Of a DNA stretch of 64,000 bases, positions 8,979-17,152 are shown piece by piece; the first letter of the stretch is position 1; each line of letters starts with the position of its first letter. The translations under genes were made by a program, and so were the position numbers. The stretch is from an uncultured Clostridia bacterium (GTDB lineage: Bacteria > Bacillota > Clostridia > Christensenellales > Pumilibacteraceae). The stretch covers positions 1 through 64,000 of the forward strand of contig CAMUKG010000008.1 of NCBI GenBank assembly GCA_947089425.1, written 5' to 3'. The notes under the pieces were generated by a model. The model was not told where the DNA came from. It worked only from the letters and a program-made list of their open reading frames with translations, and ran no database searches.

Positions 8979-10262
8979 ATGAAAAAAGTTACAGCAGTTA
9001 TAATGGGCTTTGGCGACAGAGGACAAATTTACGCCGAATACGCTTTGCGCGCTCCCGATAAATTCGAAATAGCGGGATGCGTGGAGCCCGACCCCGTAAG
9101 ACTCGAAAAAGCGAAAAAACTGTATAATTTGAAAGACGAAAATTGTTTTCTTCGTCCCGAAGATTTTTACGCGCGCGAAAAATTTTGCGACGCGGTTATA
9201 AACGCCACTATGGACAGTTTGCACGTGAAAACCACGTTGCCGCTCTTTAAAATGGGGTACGACGTACTGCTTGAAAAACCCGTTACGAGCGACCCCTCCG
9301 AACTCAAAGCTTTGCAGAAAGCGGCGAAAGAACACAAAAGGGTGCTCATGATTTGTCACGTTTTGCGTTACGCGCCGTTTTACCTCAAAATAAAAAACTT
9401 GTTGCTTGGCGGCGAGCTCGGAAAACTCGAACACATTTATTGTTCCGAAAACGTGGGAATAGCTCATATGCTTTCGTCTTACGTTCGCGGCAAATGGGGA
9501 AGCGAGGCGGAATGCGGCTCGGGTATGCTCATGGCTAAGTGTTGCCACGACCTCGACTTAATAGTGTGGCTTGCGGGCGGCGCAGAGCCCGACGACGTTT
9601 TTTCGTTCGGTACGCGTTCGGTGTTTTGCGAAGAGAACAAGCCTAAGGGTGCGGGTAGTCGTTGCCTTACCGATTGCAAAATAGAAAAAGATTGCCCGTA
9701 TTCCGCTAAAAAGCTGTACCTCGACAACAACGAATTTCCTTTTCTTGTGTGGGCGAACGTTCCGAATAAAGATTGGACGCAGGTAAACGACTACGAGGAG
9801 CGCAAAAAACTGCTCGAAACGGTCAATCCGCACGGCAAGTGCGCTTACGTTAATCGCGACCTTGTGGACCATCAGTCGGTGCTCGTGCGGTTTAATAGCG
9901 GCATAACGGCAACGCTCGACATGACTGGCGGCGCGTCGCGAGCGGGCAGAAGAATACACATAGTTTGTTCGCGCGGCGAAATAGAGGGCTTTTTGGAAGA
10001 CAACGAGTTTACCGTGCGCCGTTACAACGCCGAGCGCGCTTCGTATACGAGCGAGACGGTGAGAATTACCGAAGACGTTTCGGGCGCTCATTCGGGCGGA
10101 GACCTTAGGCTTGCCGCCGACTTTGCGGCGCGCGTGGCGGGCGAAACTCCGTCGGTGTCTTGCACGTCGATAGACGATTCCGTTATAGGGCATTTGCTCG
10201 TAATAGGTGCGGAAACGTCGCGCAAAGAGCGCCGAACCGTGAGACTTTCCGAATTTTTGTAA
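8979..10262 (+). CDS. Gfo/Idh/MocA family oxidoreductase
   Basis: NAD(P)-dependent sugar or cyclitol dehydrogenase family, 427 aa. The N-terminal Rossmann fold begins with a GFGDRG dinucleotide loop. The EKP motif places the catalytic Lys at residue 100, and a CCHDLD block (His190) supplies the second active-site signature. Around residues 228-243 there is a Cys motif (CLTDCKIEKDCPYSA) found in one subgroup of the family; a structural role is possible. It is separated from the operon before it by a terminator but lies in the same sugar locus. The exact substrate cannot be read from sequence. Confidence 0.9.
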   Translation: MKKVTAVIMGFGDRGQIYAEYALRAPDKFEIAGCVEPDPVRLEKAKKLYNLKDENCFLRPEDFYAREKFCDAVINATMDSLHVKTTLPLFKMGYDVLLEKPVTSDPSELKALQKAAKEHKRVLMICHVLRYAPFYLKIKNLLLGGELGKLEHIYCSENVGIAHMLSSYVRGKWGSEAECGSGMLMAKCCHDLDLIVWLAGGAEPDDVFSFGTRSVFCEENKPKGAGSRCLTDCKIEKDCPYSAKKLYLDNNEFPFLVWANVPNKDWTQVNDYEERKKLLETVNPHGKCAYVNRDLVDHQSVLVRFNSGITATLDMTGGASRAGRRIHIVCSRGEIEGFLEDNEFTVRRYNAERASYTSETVRITEDVSGAHSGGDLRLAADFAARVAGETPSVSCTSIDDSVIGHLLVIGAETSRKERRTVRLSEFL

Positions 10263-10339
10263 TAACTTCGTTTCAAATTTTGCCGAAAATTTTTGCGGGA
10301 GAAACAGTTGTATGCCGTATACTAATTTTGAAACTTTAT

Positions 10340-10368
10340 TTGACAAATATTCCGTAGCACGTTATAAT
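10340..10368 (+). promoter_or_regulatory. Sigma-A promoter of the ROK regulator gene
   Basis: TTGACA (10340-10345), 17 bp, TATAAT (10363-10368). The -35 box sits inside the palindrome ATTTG-A-CAAAT. The predicted transcription start falls about 2-3 nt before the ATG at 10378, so the mRNA would be nearly leaderless. Confidence 0.8.
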
Positions 10369-10377
10369 AGTACGGAT

Positions 10378-11430
10378 ATGGAAATTTACGGTAAAAAACA
10401 AATAGACATACGGGAAGACAATAAAAGCGCCGTTATAGACATACTTTTGCAGCGCGAGTCAACCATGCCGCAAATGTCGGAGCAGTTAAAGCTGAGCCAC
10501 ACCGCTCTTGCCAAAGTTATAAACGAACTGCGGCAAAAAAACGTGGTTATGCTCTCAGAGTTTCGCGATTCGAGCGCGGGACGTCCGCCAAAGCTATACG
10601 GCGTGAACGGCGATTGCGCAATCGCGTGTTCTGTTATAGTCATGAAAAAAGCGGTCTATGTGTATTACGTTGATATGCGCGGCTTTCAAGTAAACAAGAG
10701 CGAATGCGAAAATAAGTTCGCGTCGCTCGGCGATTTGCTCGATTATGCGGCGGCGCAAGTAAAAACTTTGAAACAGCACCCCCGTTTAAGCGGAAAGATT
10801 TTAAAGAATATATACGTGGGCGTGCCGTCCGCTCCGCTTTTCGGAATGCCGTTTGTGCAGGCGGGGCAAGCGGTGAGTGAAAAGTTCGAGCGAGAGTTTC
10901 CTCTCGTGCGCACCGTTACGCGTCGAAATATCGACTATGAGATGGTCGCCGAATCGAAATACGGCGCGCTAAATCGCGGAACGAAAAACGCCGTGCTTTT
11001 GAACCTCGACGATTATGCTTGCGCGTCGTTTATGCTCGGCGGCGGGGTGTATTGTGGCGACAACGGAATGCAAGGCTACGACCCCGCAAATTCGTTCGAA
11101 GGGCTTTGCGGCGCTTTCGAAGACGAATACAATAGCATTGCGCAAAGTTACCGTAGCGGCGATGTTAAAGCCGTAGAGGCTGTTCGCGGCTGTGTGGAGC
11201 GCGAAATAGAACGAGTGGGGAGCATAATGCGTTTTCTCGACATAAGCGAAGCCGTGCTCAGCGGCAAAGCGGCGCTTTTGGGCGACGGATTTTTGAAATA
11301 CTGCGAGTCGAAATTCGGAGAGAGGGCGAGAGTTCGCTATTCCGCTATGGGCAAAGACGTGCCGTCCGCTCTTTCGGGCGCCGTTTGGCAAGCCACGTAT
11401 TCCACTTTGCAAGAAGTGATGATGAGGTAG
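10378..11430 (+). CDS. ROK family transcriptional regulator
   Basis: 350 aa from the chosen ATG. The N-terminal winged helix (about residues 15-70: SEQLKLSHTALAKVINELRQK followed by SAGRPPKLY) is typical of NagC/XylR-type ROK repressors, and the rest is the ROK sugar-sensing fold. An upstream in-frame ATG at 10312 with GGGAG (10297-10301) is possible, but a consensus promoter lies between the two starts, which favours 10378 and an essentially leaderless message. It probably responds to the sugar taken up by the 0.1-8.9 kb system; this is inferred from location. Confidence 0.85.
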   Translation: MEIYGKKQIDIREDNKSAVIDILLQRESTMPQMSEQLKLSHTALAKVINELRQKNVVMLSEFRDSSAGRPPKLYGVNGDCAIACSVIVMKKAVYVYYVDMRGFQVNKSECENKFASLGDLLDYAAAQVKTLKQHPRLSGKILKNIYVGVPSAPLFGMPFVQAGQAVSEKFEREFPLVRTVTRRNIDYEMVAESKYGALNRGTKNAVLLNLDDYACASFMLGGGVYCGDNGMQGYDPANSFEGLCGAFEDEYNSIAQSYRSGDVKAVEAVRGCVEREIERVGSIMRFLDISEAVLSGKAALLGDGFLKYCESKFGERARVRYSAMGKDVPSALSGAVWQATYSTLQEVMMR

Positions 11431-11462
11431 GATAGGAAAAAATCGTGAAAAATAGAAAACAA

Positions 11463-11492
11463 AAAAACACAGTCGGTTTCGGCTGTGTTTTT
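11463..11492. terminator. Bidirectional terminator between the ROK gene and rpsT
   Basis: AAAAACACAG (11463-11472) pairs with CTGTGTTTTT (11483-11492). It ends in T on one strand and begins with A on the other, so it can serve both convergent genes. Confidence 0.88.
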
Positions 11493-11510
11493 AAAATGCT
11501 TTCGTTGTTA

Positions 11511-12140
11511 CTATTCCGTTTTTTCTTCGGCGGCGGGAGCCTCTTCGGCGGGTTTTTCCGCTTTCTTCGTAGTCCGCTTAGCTTTGGGTTTTTCGGCGGG
11601 AGCTTCGGCGCTTTCCGCTTTTTCTTCCGTTTTTGCGGTTTTCTTGGCTTTCTTTTCCTTAGGCTCTTCGTCCTTTTTGTCGTCTTTCTTCTTGCCTTTT
11701 TTAGCTTTTTGCTCCGCTTCGAGCTTTGCTTTTTCGGCTTCTAAACGAGCCGCCTTTCTTTCGGCAGCCTTAGCTTGATATTCCGCCTTTTGTTGAGCGC
11801 GGATTTCCTGAGCCGCTTTCGCTTTTTCGGCGGCAATGGTTTTGTTGTCTTTCTTTATAACTATAACAAGCTTGCCGCTCTTAACGTCACTGAGGCGTTT
11901 TGCGAGAGCGGATTTTTTGTTCGCGGCTTGGTTTTTGTGTATTACGCCTTTGGAAGCGGTTTGGTCTATTACCGACATGGTTTCGGGCAAAAGCTTTTCG
12001 GCGCCCTCGATGTCGTTAACGTCGATAGCGTTGTTAAACTTTTTGATGGCGTGATTCATGCGCGTTTTGTAAGCGCGGTTCTGCTCGTTCTTCTTTGCGA
12101 TAATGAGTACGCGTTTTTTCGCGGATTTAATGTTTGGCAC
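11511..12140 (-). CDS. rpsT: 30S ribosomal protein S20 with a long charged C-terminal extension
   Basis: Residues 1 to about 88 are a normal S20 (MPNIKSAKKR..., helical, binds the 5' domain of 16S rRNA; NKKSALAKRL near the end). A further 120 residues follow, composed almost only of Lys, Ala, Glu and Pro, giving 209 aa against the usual 85-90. The tail is predicted to be a long helix that becomes disordered, resembling histone H1-like tails. The start is GTG with GGAG about 8 nt upstream on the minus strand. No frameshift or second start separates tail from core, so it appears to be a true extension. Confidence 0.93.
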   Translation of the reverse strand: MPNIKSAKKRVLIIAKKNEQNRAYKTRMNHAIKKFNNAIDVNDIEGAEKLLPETMSVIDQTASKGVIHKNQAANKKSALAKRLSDVKSGKLVIVIKKDNKTIAAEKAKAAQEIRAQQKAEYQAKAAERKAARLEAEKAKLEAEQKAKKGKKKDDKKDEEPKEKKAKKTAKTEEKAESAEAPAEKPKAKRTTKKAEKPAEEAPAAEEKTE

Positions 12141-12185
12141 GGATAATTCTCCTTAAAATAAATAGTTTTTTTCACTAACCTATTT

Positions 12186-12214
12186 ATTTTATCATAAATT
12201 TTCGCTAAATGCAA
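12186..12214 (-). promoter_or_regulatory. Promoter of rpsT
   Basis: On the minus strand TTGCAT (12209-12214) and TAAAAT (12186-12191) are 17 bp apart, about 45 bp before the GTG start. Confidence 0.7.
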
Positions 12215-12249
12215 GTGATTAAAAGCAACATTTTTTACGCAAACTGTTA

Positions 12250-13035
12250 ATGTTTATGAAAAGAACGGATATGGCGTGCGACTTTTTGCCGCAAGAGAAC
12301 TTTGAACCCGAATATGTGCACAGTTTCACCGTTACGGTGAACAAAGAGCTTTCCGAAAAATTGCGTCGCCCGCAAGGAAAATACAGCACTGTGGAGTGTC
12401 GCGCCGTTGTGGAGCGAAACCGCGAGCGCTACCGCGAGATTGCGGGCGAGCTTGGCGACGCTTTAAAAAAACTGTTGCCGAATAAGGTTAACAGCGTTTT
12501 GGTGGTGGGGCTCGGCAACCCCAACATGACGGCGGATTCTTTGGGAGCCAAAACGTGCGCGTCTCTTATGGCGGCGCGTCATGTTCCGCAAGAGAATGAA
12601 CGCGCCAAAATAAGCGTGCTCACTCCCAACGTGCTCGGCGTTACGGGAATAGAGAGTTTCGACGTGGTGGCGGGCGTGGTGGAACGCACGTCGCCCGACG
12701 CGGTTATAGCGGTTGATAGTCTCGCGTCGGCGGCTGTGTCGCGCATAGCGTCGGCGTTTCAGGCAACCGACACGGGAATAACTCCCGGAAGCGGCGTGAG
12801 CAATCACCGCGCTAGGTTGTGCCGCGAGTCGCTCGGAGTGCCCGTTGTATCGCTCGGCGTGCCGCTCGTTGTCTACGCGTCAACGATTATAGAGGACGCG
12901 ACAGGAAAAGAGTGCCCTTGCGAGACTATGGACGAAGTGGGCAAAATGGTGGTTACGCCTAAGGACATAGACGTATACGTTTCCGATTGTGCGGATATTC
13001 TCGCGGCGTCAGTAAGCAAGGCATTTTATTGCTGA
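12250..13035 (+). CDS. gpr: GPR endopeptidase (spore germination protease)
   Basis: Aspartic-type protease that degrades small acid-soluble proteins when spores germinate. Conserved blocks are visible: RTDMA at the N-terminus, VVGLGNPNMTADSLG, LTPNVLGVTGIESF, PDAVIAVDSLAS, and TDTGITPGSGVSNHR followed by GVPVVSLGVPLVV. At 261 aa it is shorter than most (about 320-370), lacking much of a propeptide and part of the C-terminal region. The start could also be the ATG at 12256; neither has a good ribosome site. Its presence indicates an endospore former or a recent descendant of one. Confidence 0.92.
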   Translation: MFMKRTDMACDFLPQENFEPEYVHSFTVTVNKELSEKLRRPQGKYSTVECRAVVERNRERYREIAGELGDALKKLLPNKVNSVLVVGLGNPNMTADSLGAKTCASLMAARHVPQENERAKISVLTPNVLGVTGIESFDVVAGVVERTSPDAVIAVDSLASAAVSRIASAFQATDTGITPGSGVSNHRARLCRESLGVPVVSLGVPLVVYASTIIEDATGKECPCETMDEVGKMVVTPKDIDVYVSDCADILAASVSKAFYC

Positions 13036-13115
13036 AAACGGTTTTTGCGTCAAGAGCGGAGAAAAGCGCGTTCGCATATAATTTTTTGACGAGCACGCGC
13101 ATATAATGGAGAAGT

Positions 13116-13817
13116 ATGAACGATTCTCCGATAGGCGTGTTTGACAGCGGAAGCGGCGGACTCACCGTTCTCGACGCTTGCCGCAAGCTGTTGCCAAATG
13201 AAAACTTTGTGTATGTTTCCGATTCGCGCAAAGGCGGATGGGGAAGCTTGCCCGCAAATCAAATAGCTCTTCGCGCGTGCGCGTGCGCTGATAAGCTCTC
13301 CGAATACGGTTGCAAAGCGGTTGTGGCGGCGTGCAACACCGCAACCGAATCGAGCATTTGCGCGCTAAGGCACGACTACGAACTTCCGTTCGTTGGGCTT
13401 GAGCCCGCGCTCTTGCCCGCCGTGCGAGCCTTTCCGAGCGGCAAAGTTACCGTTATATGCACTCCCGCAACTTCGCGTCAGCCGAAGTTTAAAGAATTGC
13501 TCGATAAGTGCAAAACCGCCCGCGTCGCGGTGCGCCCGCAACCCAAGCTCGCCTCTATGATAGAAAACAATTTGCATTCGCTCGATTCGCTTAAAAGAGA
13601 GGCGGAGCGCATAGTAGAAGAGGAAAAGCCCGACGCTCTCGTGCTCGGTTGCACGCATTACGTGTTTATTCGCTACATATTCGAGTCGCTTCTCGGCGCC
13701 GAACGGGTATTCGACGGCAATTCGGGCGCGGCTCGCCGTCTGCTTTTTCTGCTAACCGAGCGCGAACTTTTGAGCGGGAGAGAAAAACTCGGCTCTCTTG
13801 TGTTCGACACGATATAG
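13116..13817 (+). CDS. murI: Glutamate racemase
   Basis: Makes D-glutamate for peptidoglycan. IGVFDSGSGGLTV opens the protein; the two catalytic cysteines are visible in AACNTAT (Cys73) and LGCTHY (Cys179). At 233 aa it is shorter than the usual 255-275, mainly at the C-terminus. The usual PYG motif after the first Asp block is replaced by GWG. GGAG lies only 4 nt before the ATG, and the sequence CGCATATAAT is repeated twice upstream (from 13074 and 13099). Confidence 0.9.
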   Translation: MNDSPIGVFDSGSGGLTVLDACRKLLPNENFVYVSDSRKGGWGSLPANQIALRACACADKLSEYGCKAVVAACNTATESSICALRHDYELPFVGLEPALLPAVRAFPSGKVTVICTPATSRQPKFKELLDKCKTARVAVRPQPKLASMIENNLHSLDSLKREAERIVEEEKPDALVLGCTHYVFIRYIFESLLGAERVFDGNSGAARRLLFLLTERELLSGREKLGSLVFDTI

Positions 13818-13847
13818 CTTGCGCCCGTTCGCGACGCATATATTTTT

Positions 13848-13924
13848 AAACCTGCCTGAGCAAACTAACGTTACGGGTACGCAAATTTAAGCGTTCCACC
13901 CGAAAAAAAGAGGCAGGTTTTTTT
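13848..13924 (+). promoter_or_regulatory. Hairpin with T run abutting the Ku start codon
   Basis: AAACCTGCCT (13848-13857) pairs perfectly with AGGCAGGTTT (13911-13920). The 53-nt loop is followed by T7 and then immediately by the Ku ATG. It may terminate the murI transcript and/or control Ku expression. Confidence 0.6.
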
Positions 13925-14677
13925 ATGCTTACTAAAACTTCGATTGCGTTCGGGCTTGTGTATATTCCCGTAAAGCTTTCGGCGGCGGCGCGCCACGACG
14001 ACGTGGGATTTAATATGCTCGACAAAAACGGAAGCCGCATCCGCTATAAAAAGGTGAACGACGACGGCGACGAGGTGGAACTGAAAGAAATAGTGCGCGG
14101 CTACGAATACGAGAAAGGAAAATACGTAACTTTCACCGACGACGAACTCGACAAAATAAAGTCGGAACGGGATAAGCAAATCACGATTACGCAATTCGTA
14201 TCCGCTTCCGAAATCGACCCCGTGTATTACGAAAAAAGCTATTACCTTTCGCCTATGGGCGGCGAAAAGGCTTATTCGCTGTTTGTGTCAGCTCTGAAAA
14301 AACAAAAAAAGGTGGGAATAGCGAAAGCGATGCCGAGCAACAAAGAAACGCTCGTTGCGGTGCGCGCCGACGGCGACAGAGCTATTTTGAGCACGCTGTA
14401 TTTTCCGTCCGAAATCTTGCCGCCTCCCGCCGTGAATATTCCTGCGGCGAGCAAAGAGGAGCTAACCCTTGCGTGCACGCTCATAGACAGCATGACAAAG
14501 CCGTTCACTCCGAGCGAATATCGCGACGAATACCGCGAAAAGCTCATGAAAGCGATTGACGCCAAAATAGCGGGCAAAGAAGTGACTGCGCCCAAAGAAC
14601 GCAAAGCGGGCAACGTGCTCAACTTATTAGACGCGTTGCGCGCGAGCCTTGACGGCGGCGTATCGGCAGGAGTATAA
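13925..14677 (+). CDS. ku: Ku protein, non-homologous end joining
   Basis: Bacterial Ku homodimer subunit that holds DNA ends, 250 aa. The N-terminal SIAFGLVYIPVKL, the DKNGSRIRYKKV strand and the central VYYEKSYYLSPMGGEKAYSL block are diagnostic. The C-terminal tail is short. No Shine-Dalgarno site is seen: the ATG sits directly after the T run of a hairpin. Bacterial Ku normally works with LigD, which is not in this window. The start agrees with the family, in which the conserved strand begins about 5-10 residues from Met. Confidence 0.92.
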   Translation: MLTKTSIAFGLVYIPVKLSAAARHDDVGFNMLDKNGSRIRYKKVNDDGDEVELKEIVRGYEYEKGKYVTFTDDELDKIKSERDKQITITQFVSASEIDPVYYEKSYYLSPMGGEKAYSLFVSALKKQKKVGIAKAMPSNKETLVAVRADGDRAILSTLYFPSEILPPPAVNIPAASKEELTLACTLIDSMTKPFTPSEYRDEYREKLMKAIDAKIAGKEVTAPKERKAGNVLNLLDALRASLDGGVSAGV

Positions 14678-14699
14678 TATACTAAAAAAGCGCGTGCGT

Positions 14700-14855
14700 G
14701 ACTGTGTAATTGCGAAGAGCCGCAAGGCGACGCGGCAATCCCTGTTCTACTTGGGACTGCCGCGCTACGCTCGCAGTGACGGTTTTTCCATGTCATTGCG
14801 AGCGAAAAACGAGTGCATTGAGTGCATGTTATTGCGAGCGTAGCAAAGCAATCTC
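14700..14855. repeat. Intergenic palindromic repeat region
   Basis: The gap after Ku contains an imperfect inverted repeat, CGCGGCAATCCC (14731-14742) against GGGACTGCCGCG (14753-14764), followed by two copies of the common TCATTGCGAGCG / ATTGCGAGCGTAGCAAAGCA type element. GACTGCCGCGCTACGCTCGC (14755-14774) recurs with two differences at 17986-18005. No gene is seen here. Confidence 0.6.
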
Positions 14856-14866
14856 ATTCGATATTA

Positions 14867-15076
14867 TTATATATCCGCTAAGCCCAATAAAAAATCGGTG
14901 CTGCAATCCAAACTTTTGGCAAGCAGTCGCAACGTTTGAACGCTCGGAAAAGATTTGCCCGTCTTATAATCGGTGATTGTTTGCTTAGAGACATTTATAC
15001 TTTTGGCTAATTCCGTTTGTTTCATTCCTGAGTTTTTTAACGCTTCATTAAAGCGAATTGTGAAAATGTCTTGCAT
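14867..15076 (-). CDS. XRE-family helix-turn-helix regulator
   Basis: 69-aa Cro/CI-type DNA-binding protein consisting of little more than the five-helix HTH (recognition region KSINVSKQTITDYKTGKSFP). It is a close paralogue of the gene at 15158 (same DIFTIRF start, QTLRLL, LLGLA end). The minus strand has TAAAAT six nt before the ATG and no ribosome site, suggesting a leaderless mRNA. No toxin gene lies beside it. Confidence 0.88.
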   Translation of the reverse strand: MQDIFTIRFNEALKNSGMKQTELAKSINVSKQTITDYKTGKSFPSVQTLRLLAKSLDCSTDFLLGLADI

Positions 15077-15109
15077 AATTTAATTTTATCGAAATGTGTA
15101 AGCTATCAC

Positions 15110-15138
15110 TTGACAGTATGTTATCGTCTGACTATAAT
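15110..15138 (+). promoter_or_regulatory. Plus-strand promoter reading antisense into the second XRE gene
   Basis: TTGACA (15110-15115), 17 bp, TATAAT (15133-15138). The match is exact, but the next thing downstream is the minus-strand gene 15158-15367, so it would make an antisense RNA or read on to the Cys-rich gene at 15441. Confidence 0.6.
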
Positions 15139-15157
15139 ATACTCAATGGATAGATGT

Positions 15158-15367
15158 TCAATACGAAGCTAAACCTAAAAGATAGTCGGCGGAAACGTCT
15201 AAATGTTTACATAAAAGACGTAATGTTTGAATGCTCGGAAAGGATTTTCCGCTTTTAAAATCGCTAATGCACTGCTTTGAAATTTTTACGCGATTAGCTA
15301 ATTCTACTTGAGTCATCCCCGAAGTTTTTATTGCTTCTCTAAATCTTATTGTGAAAATGTCATCCAT
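15158..15367 (-). CDS. XRE-family helix-turn-helix regulator (paralogue)
   Basis: 69-aa HTH protein about 60% identical by eye to its neighbour at 14867, with differences concentrated in the recognition helix (VKISKQCISDFKSG), so the operators may differ. As in the neighbour, TAAAAT lies six nt before the ATG on the minus strand. It is divergent from the Cys-rich gene at 15441, and an inverted repeat in the gap may bind it. Confidence 0.88.
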   Translation of the reverse strand: MDDIFTIRFREAIKTSGMTQVELANRVKISKQCISDFKSGKSFPSIQTLRLLCKHLDVSADYLLGLASY

Positions 15368-15390
15368 AGTTTAATTTTACAAACAAGAGT

Positions 15391-15421
15391 AAGTTATAAT
15401 TTTACTGTACGATAATAACTT
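15391..15421. promoter_or_regulatory. Inverted repeat between XRE and Cys-rich genes, possible operator
   Basis: AAGTTAT (15391-15397) and ATAACTT (15415-15421) face each other across 17 bp in the divergent intergenic gap. A related AAGCTAT lies upstream of the other XRE gene (15100-15106). Confidence 0.45.
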
Positions 15422-15440
15422 ATGAAAGGAGTTGAAGAGT

Positions 15441-15734
15441 ATGTTTGTAACGATAGATAAAAAATGCTGTACAAATTGCAAGCATTTTGTACAGCATTAT
15501 GTGTTGGAAAATTTAATACGTTTCAAGCCGTTAAGTTGTGGGCATTGTGTAAAAGATAGTAAGAATAAATTGCAAAAAGGTTTTCCGGAAAATTACATTT
15601 GCGATAGTTGGGAACCCACAGAACGCAAAGTAGAAGACAGAATTAAGTCTATAAAAGAAATAGTAAAGCATATGGATGTGCGTTTGGAGCAAATAGAGAA
15701 GTATCTCGAAATGATTACTCATTCTGACGATTAA
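15441..15734 (+). CDS. Small Cys-rich (zinc-ribbon-like) hypothetical protein
   Basis: 97 aa, start ATG at 15441 with AAAGGAG at 15425-15431. It carries paired cysteines CCTNCKHF, CGHC and a later ICDSW, likely a small metal-binding module, followed by a helical or coiled-coil C-terminal half (KSIKEIVKHMDVRLEQIEKYLEM). Similar short proteins occur in phage and Clostridia genomes without known function. The divergent XRE gene may regulate it. Confidence 0.75.
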   Translation: MFVTIDKKCCTNCKHFVQHYVLENLIRFKPLSCGHCVKDSKNKLQKGFPENYICDSWEPTERKVEDRIKSIKEIVKHMDVRLEQIEKYLEMITHSDD

Positions 15735-15784
15735 AAGCTTTGAGCTATCATAGTTGCTTGCAAAATATTTCCGTTTTAAAAAAA

Positions 15785-15813
15785 TTGCAATTTTTATGCG
15801 GCTGTGCTAAAAT
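15785..15813 (+). promoter_or_regulatory. Promoter of the radical SAM gene
   Basis: TTGCAA (15785-15790), 17 bp, TAAAAT (15808-15813). Only 7 nt separate the -10 box from the ATG at 15821, predicting a leaderless mRNA. Confidence 0.7.
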
Positions 15814-15820
15814 AAGAAGT

Positions 15821-17119
15821 ATGGCGGACGTGTTCGAAAAACTTAAAATTCTTACCGATGCGGCGAAATACGATGTTGCGTGCACGTCGAGCGGCGTGGA
15901 TAGAAAGAGCGACGGCACGGGGATAGGCTCGGCGGCGTCTTGCGGAATTTGCCATACCTTTTCGGCGGACGGAAGATGCGTGTCGCTTCTCAAAATTTTA
16001 ATGAGCAACGTGTGCGCCTATGATTGCGCTTATTGCGTGAACAGAAGCTCAAACGACGTTCCGCGTGCCACGTTTACGCCGCGAGAAATAGCCGAACTCA
16101 CAATAAATTTTTATCGCCGTAACTACATAGAGGGGCTTTTCCTTTCGAGCGCGGTGGTTGGCAATCCCACTCGCACAACCGAACTCATGACCGAAGCTTT
16201 GCGAATATTGCGCGAAGAATACAGATTTTTCGGCTATATTCACGCAAAGGCGATTCCCGGCGCCGATACCGACGCGATTTACAGATTGGGTCTTTATGCC
16301 GACAGAATGAGCGTGAACATAGAGCTTCCGAGCGAAAAGAGTTTGAATTTGCTTGCGCCCTCTAAGACTCGTAGCGCGATTTTGTCGCCCATGACATTTA
16401 TACGCGACGGAATAAGCGAATCTTCGCACGAAGTGACTAAATTTAAGCACGCGCCCAAATTCGCGCCTGCGGGGCAAAGCACTCAAATGATTGTGGGGGC
16501 GAGCGACGAAAGCGACTGTCAGATTTTGCGCCTCACCGAATCGCTGTATAAAAAATTCAGTTTAAAACGCGTTTTCTTTTCGGCTTACGTTCCCGCCGTG
16601 AGTTCGTCGCTACTTCCGAGCACCGACACAAAGCCGCCGCTTTTGCGAGAGCACAGGCTGTATCAAGCGGATTGGCTTTTGCGCTATTACGGCTTTACGG
16701 CAAGCGAGTTGCTCGAAGAGGGCGAAAACTTTAATTTGTATCTCGACCCCAAATGCAACTGGGCTCTCGGGCATTTGGAGAGCTTTCCCGTGAACGTAAA
16801 CAAAGCGCCGTTCGAACTGCTTTTGCGAGTTCCGGGAATAGGAGTTACGAGCGCAAAGCGCATTGTGGCGTCGCGTCGCGCCCGCTCGCTCGATTTGCCC
16901 GCTCTCAAAAAAATGGGCGTTGTGTTAAAGCGCGCGCGTTATTTCATTGAATGCGGCGAAAAAAATTCGGATGTGCGACTCACCGAAAACGCCATTATTC
17001 GCGCGCTGTTGTCCGATGTGAGTTATTCGCGCCTTTCCTCGAAACAGCTTTCGTTTTTCGACGCGCAACCCGAAGCGGGCGGCGAAGAGGAACTGAAAAG
17101 CTTGTTAGGTCAGTTTTGA
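15821..17119 (+). CDS. Putative DNA modification/repair radical SAM protein (TIGR03916-type)
   Basis: 432 aa. The radical SAM [4Fe-4S] motif CAYDCAYC uses Cys65, Cys69 and Cys72. The C-terminal part has a helix-hairpin-helix DNA-binding motif (VNKAPFELLLRVPGIGVTSAKRI). This combination and the next gene match the rSAM/linked-protein pair often found with uracil-DNA-glycosylase-like proteins; its reaction is not established. The start at 15821 is preferred to upstream in-frame codons because a promoter lies just before it. No ribosome site is seen. Confidence 0.88.
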   Translation: MADVFEKLKILTDAAKYDVACTSSGVDRKSDGTGIGSAASCGICHTFSADGRCVSLLKILMSNVCAYDCAYCVNRSSNDVPRATFTPREIAELTINFYRRNYIEGLFLSSAVVGNPTRTTELMTEALRILREEYRFFGYIHAKAIPGADTDAIYRLGLYADRMSVNIELPSEKSLNLLAPSKTRSAILSPMTFIRDGISESSHEVTKFKHAPKFAPAGQSTQMIVGASDESDCQILRLTESLYKKFSLKRVFFSAYVPAVSSSLLPSTDTKPPLLREHRLYQADWLLRYYGFTASELLEEGENFNLYLDPKCNWALGHLESFPVNVNKAPFELLLRVPGIGVTSAKRIVASRRARSLDLPALKKMGVVLKRARYFIECGEKNSDVRLTENAIIRALLSDVSYSRLSSKQLSFFDAQPEAGGEEELKSLLGQF

Positions 17120-17152
17120 CTTTTTCGTGTTGCGTAAATTGCAAATAAAGAT

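Noticed and set aside
8604..9548. Minus-strand open frame of 314 codons
   Set aside because: It is antisense to the surface protein and the Gfo/Idh gene, has no ribosome site and no family features; the codon bias of the real genes opens antisense frames.
14867..15734. Toxin-antitoxin or prophage remnant around the XRE genes
   Set aside because: No toxin fold, integrase or other phage gene is present; the Cys-rich protein does not match a known toxin.
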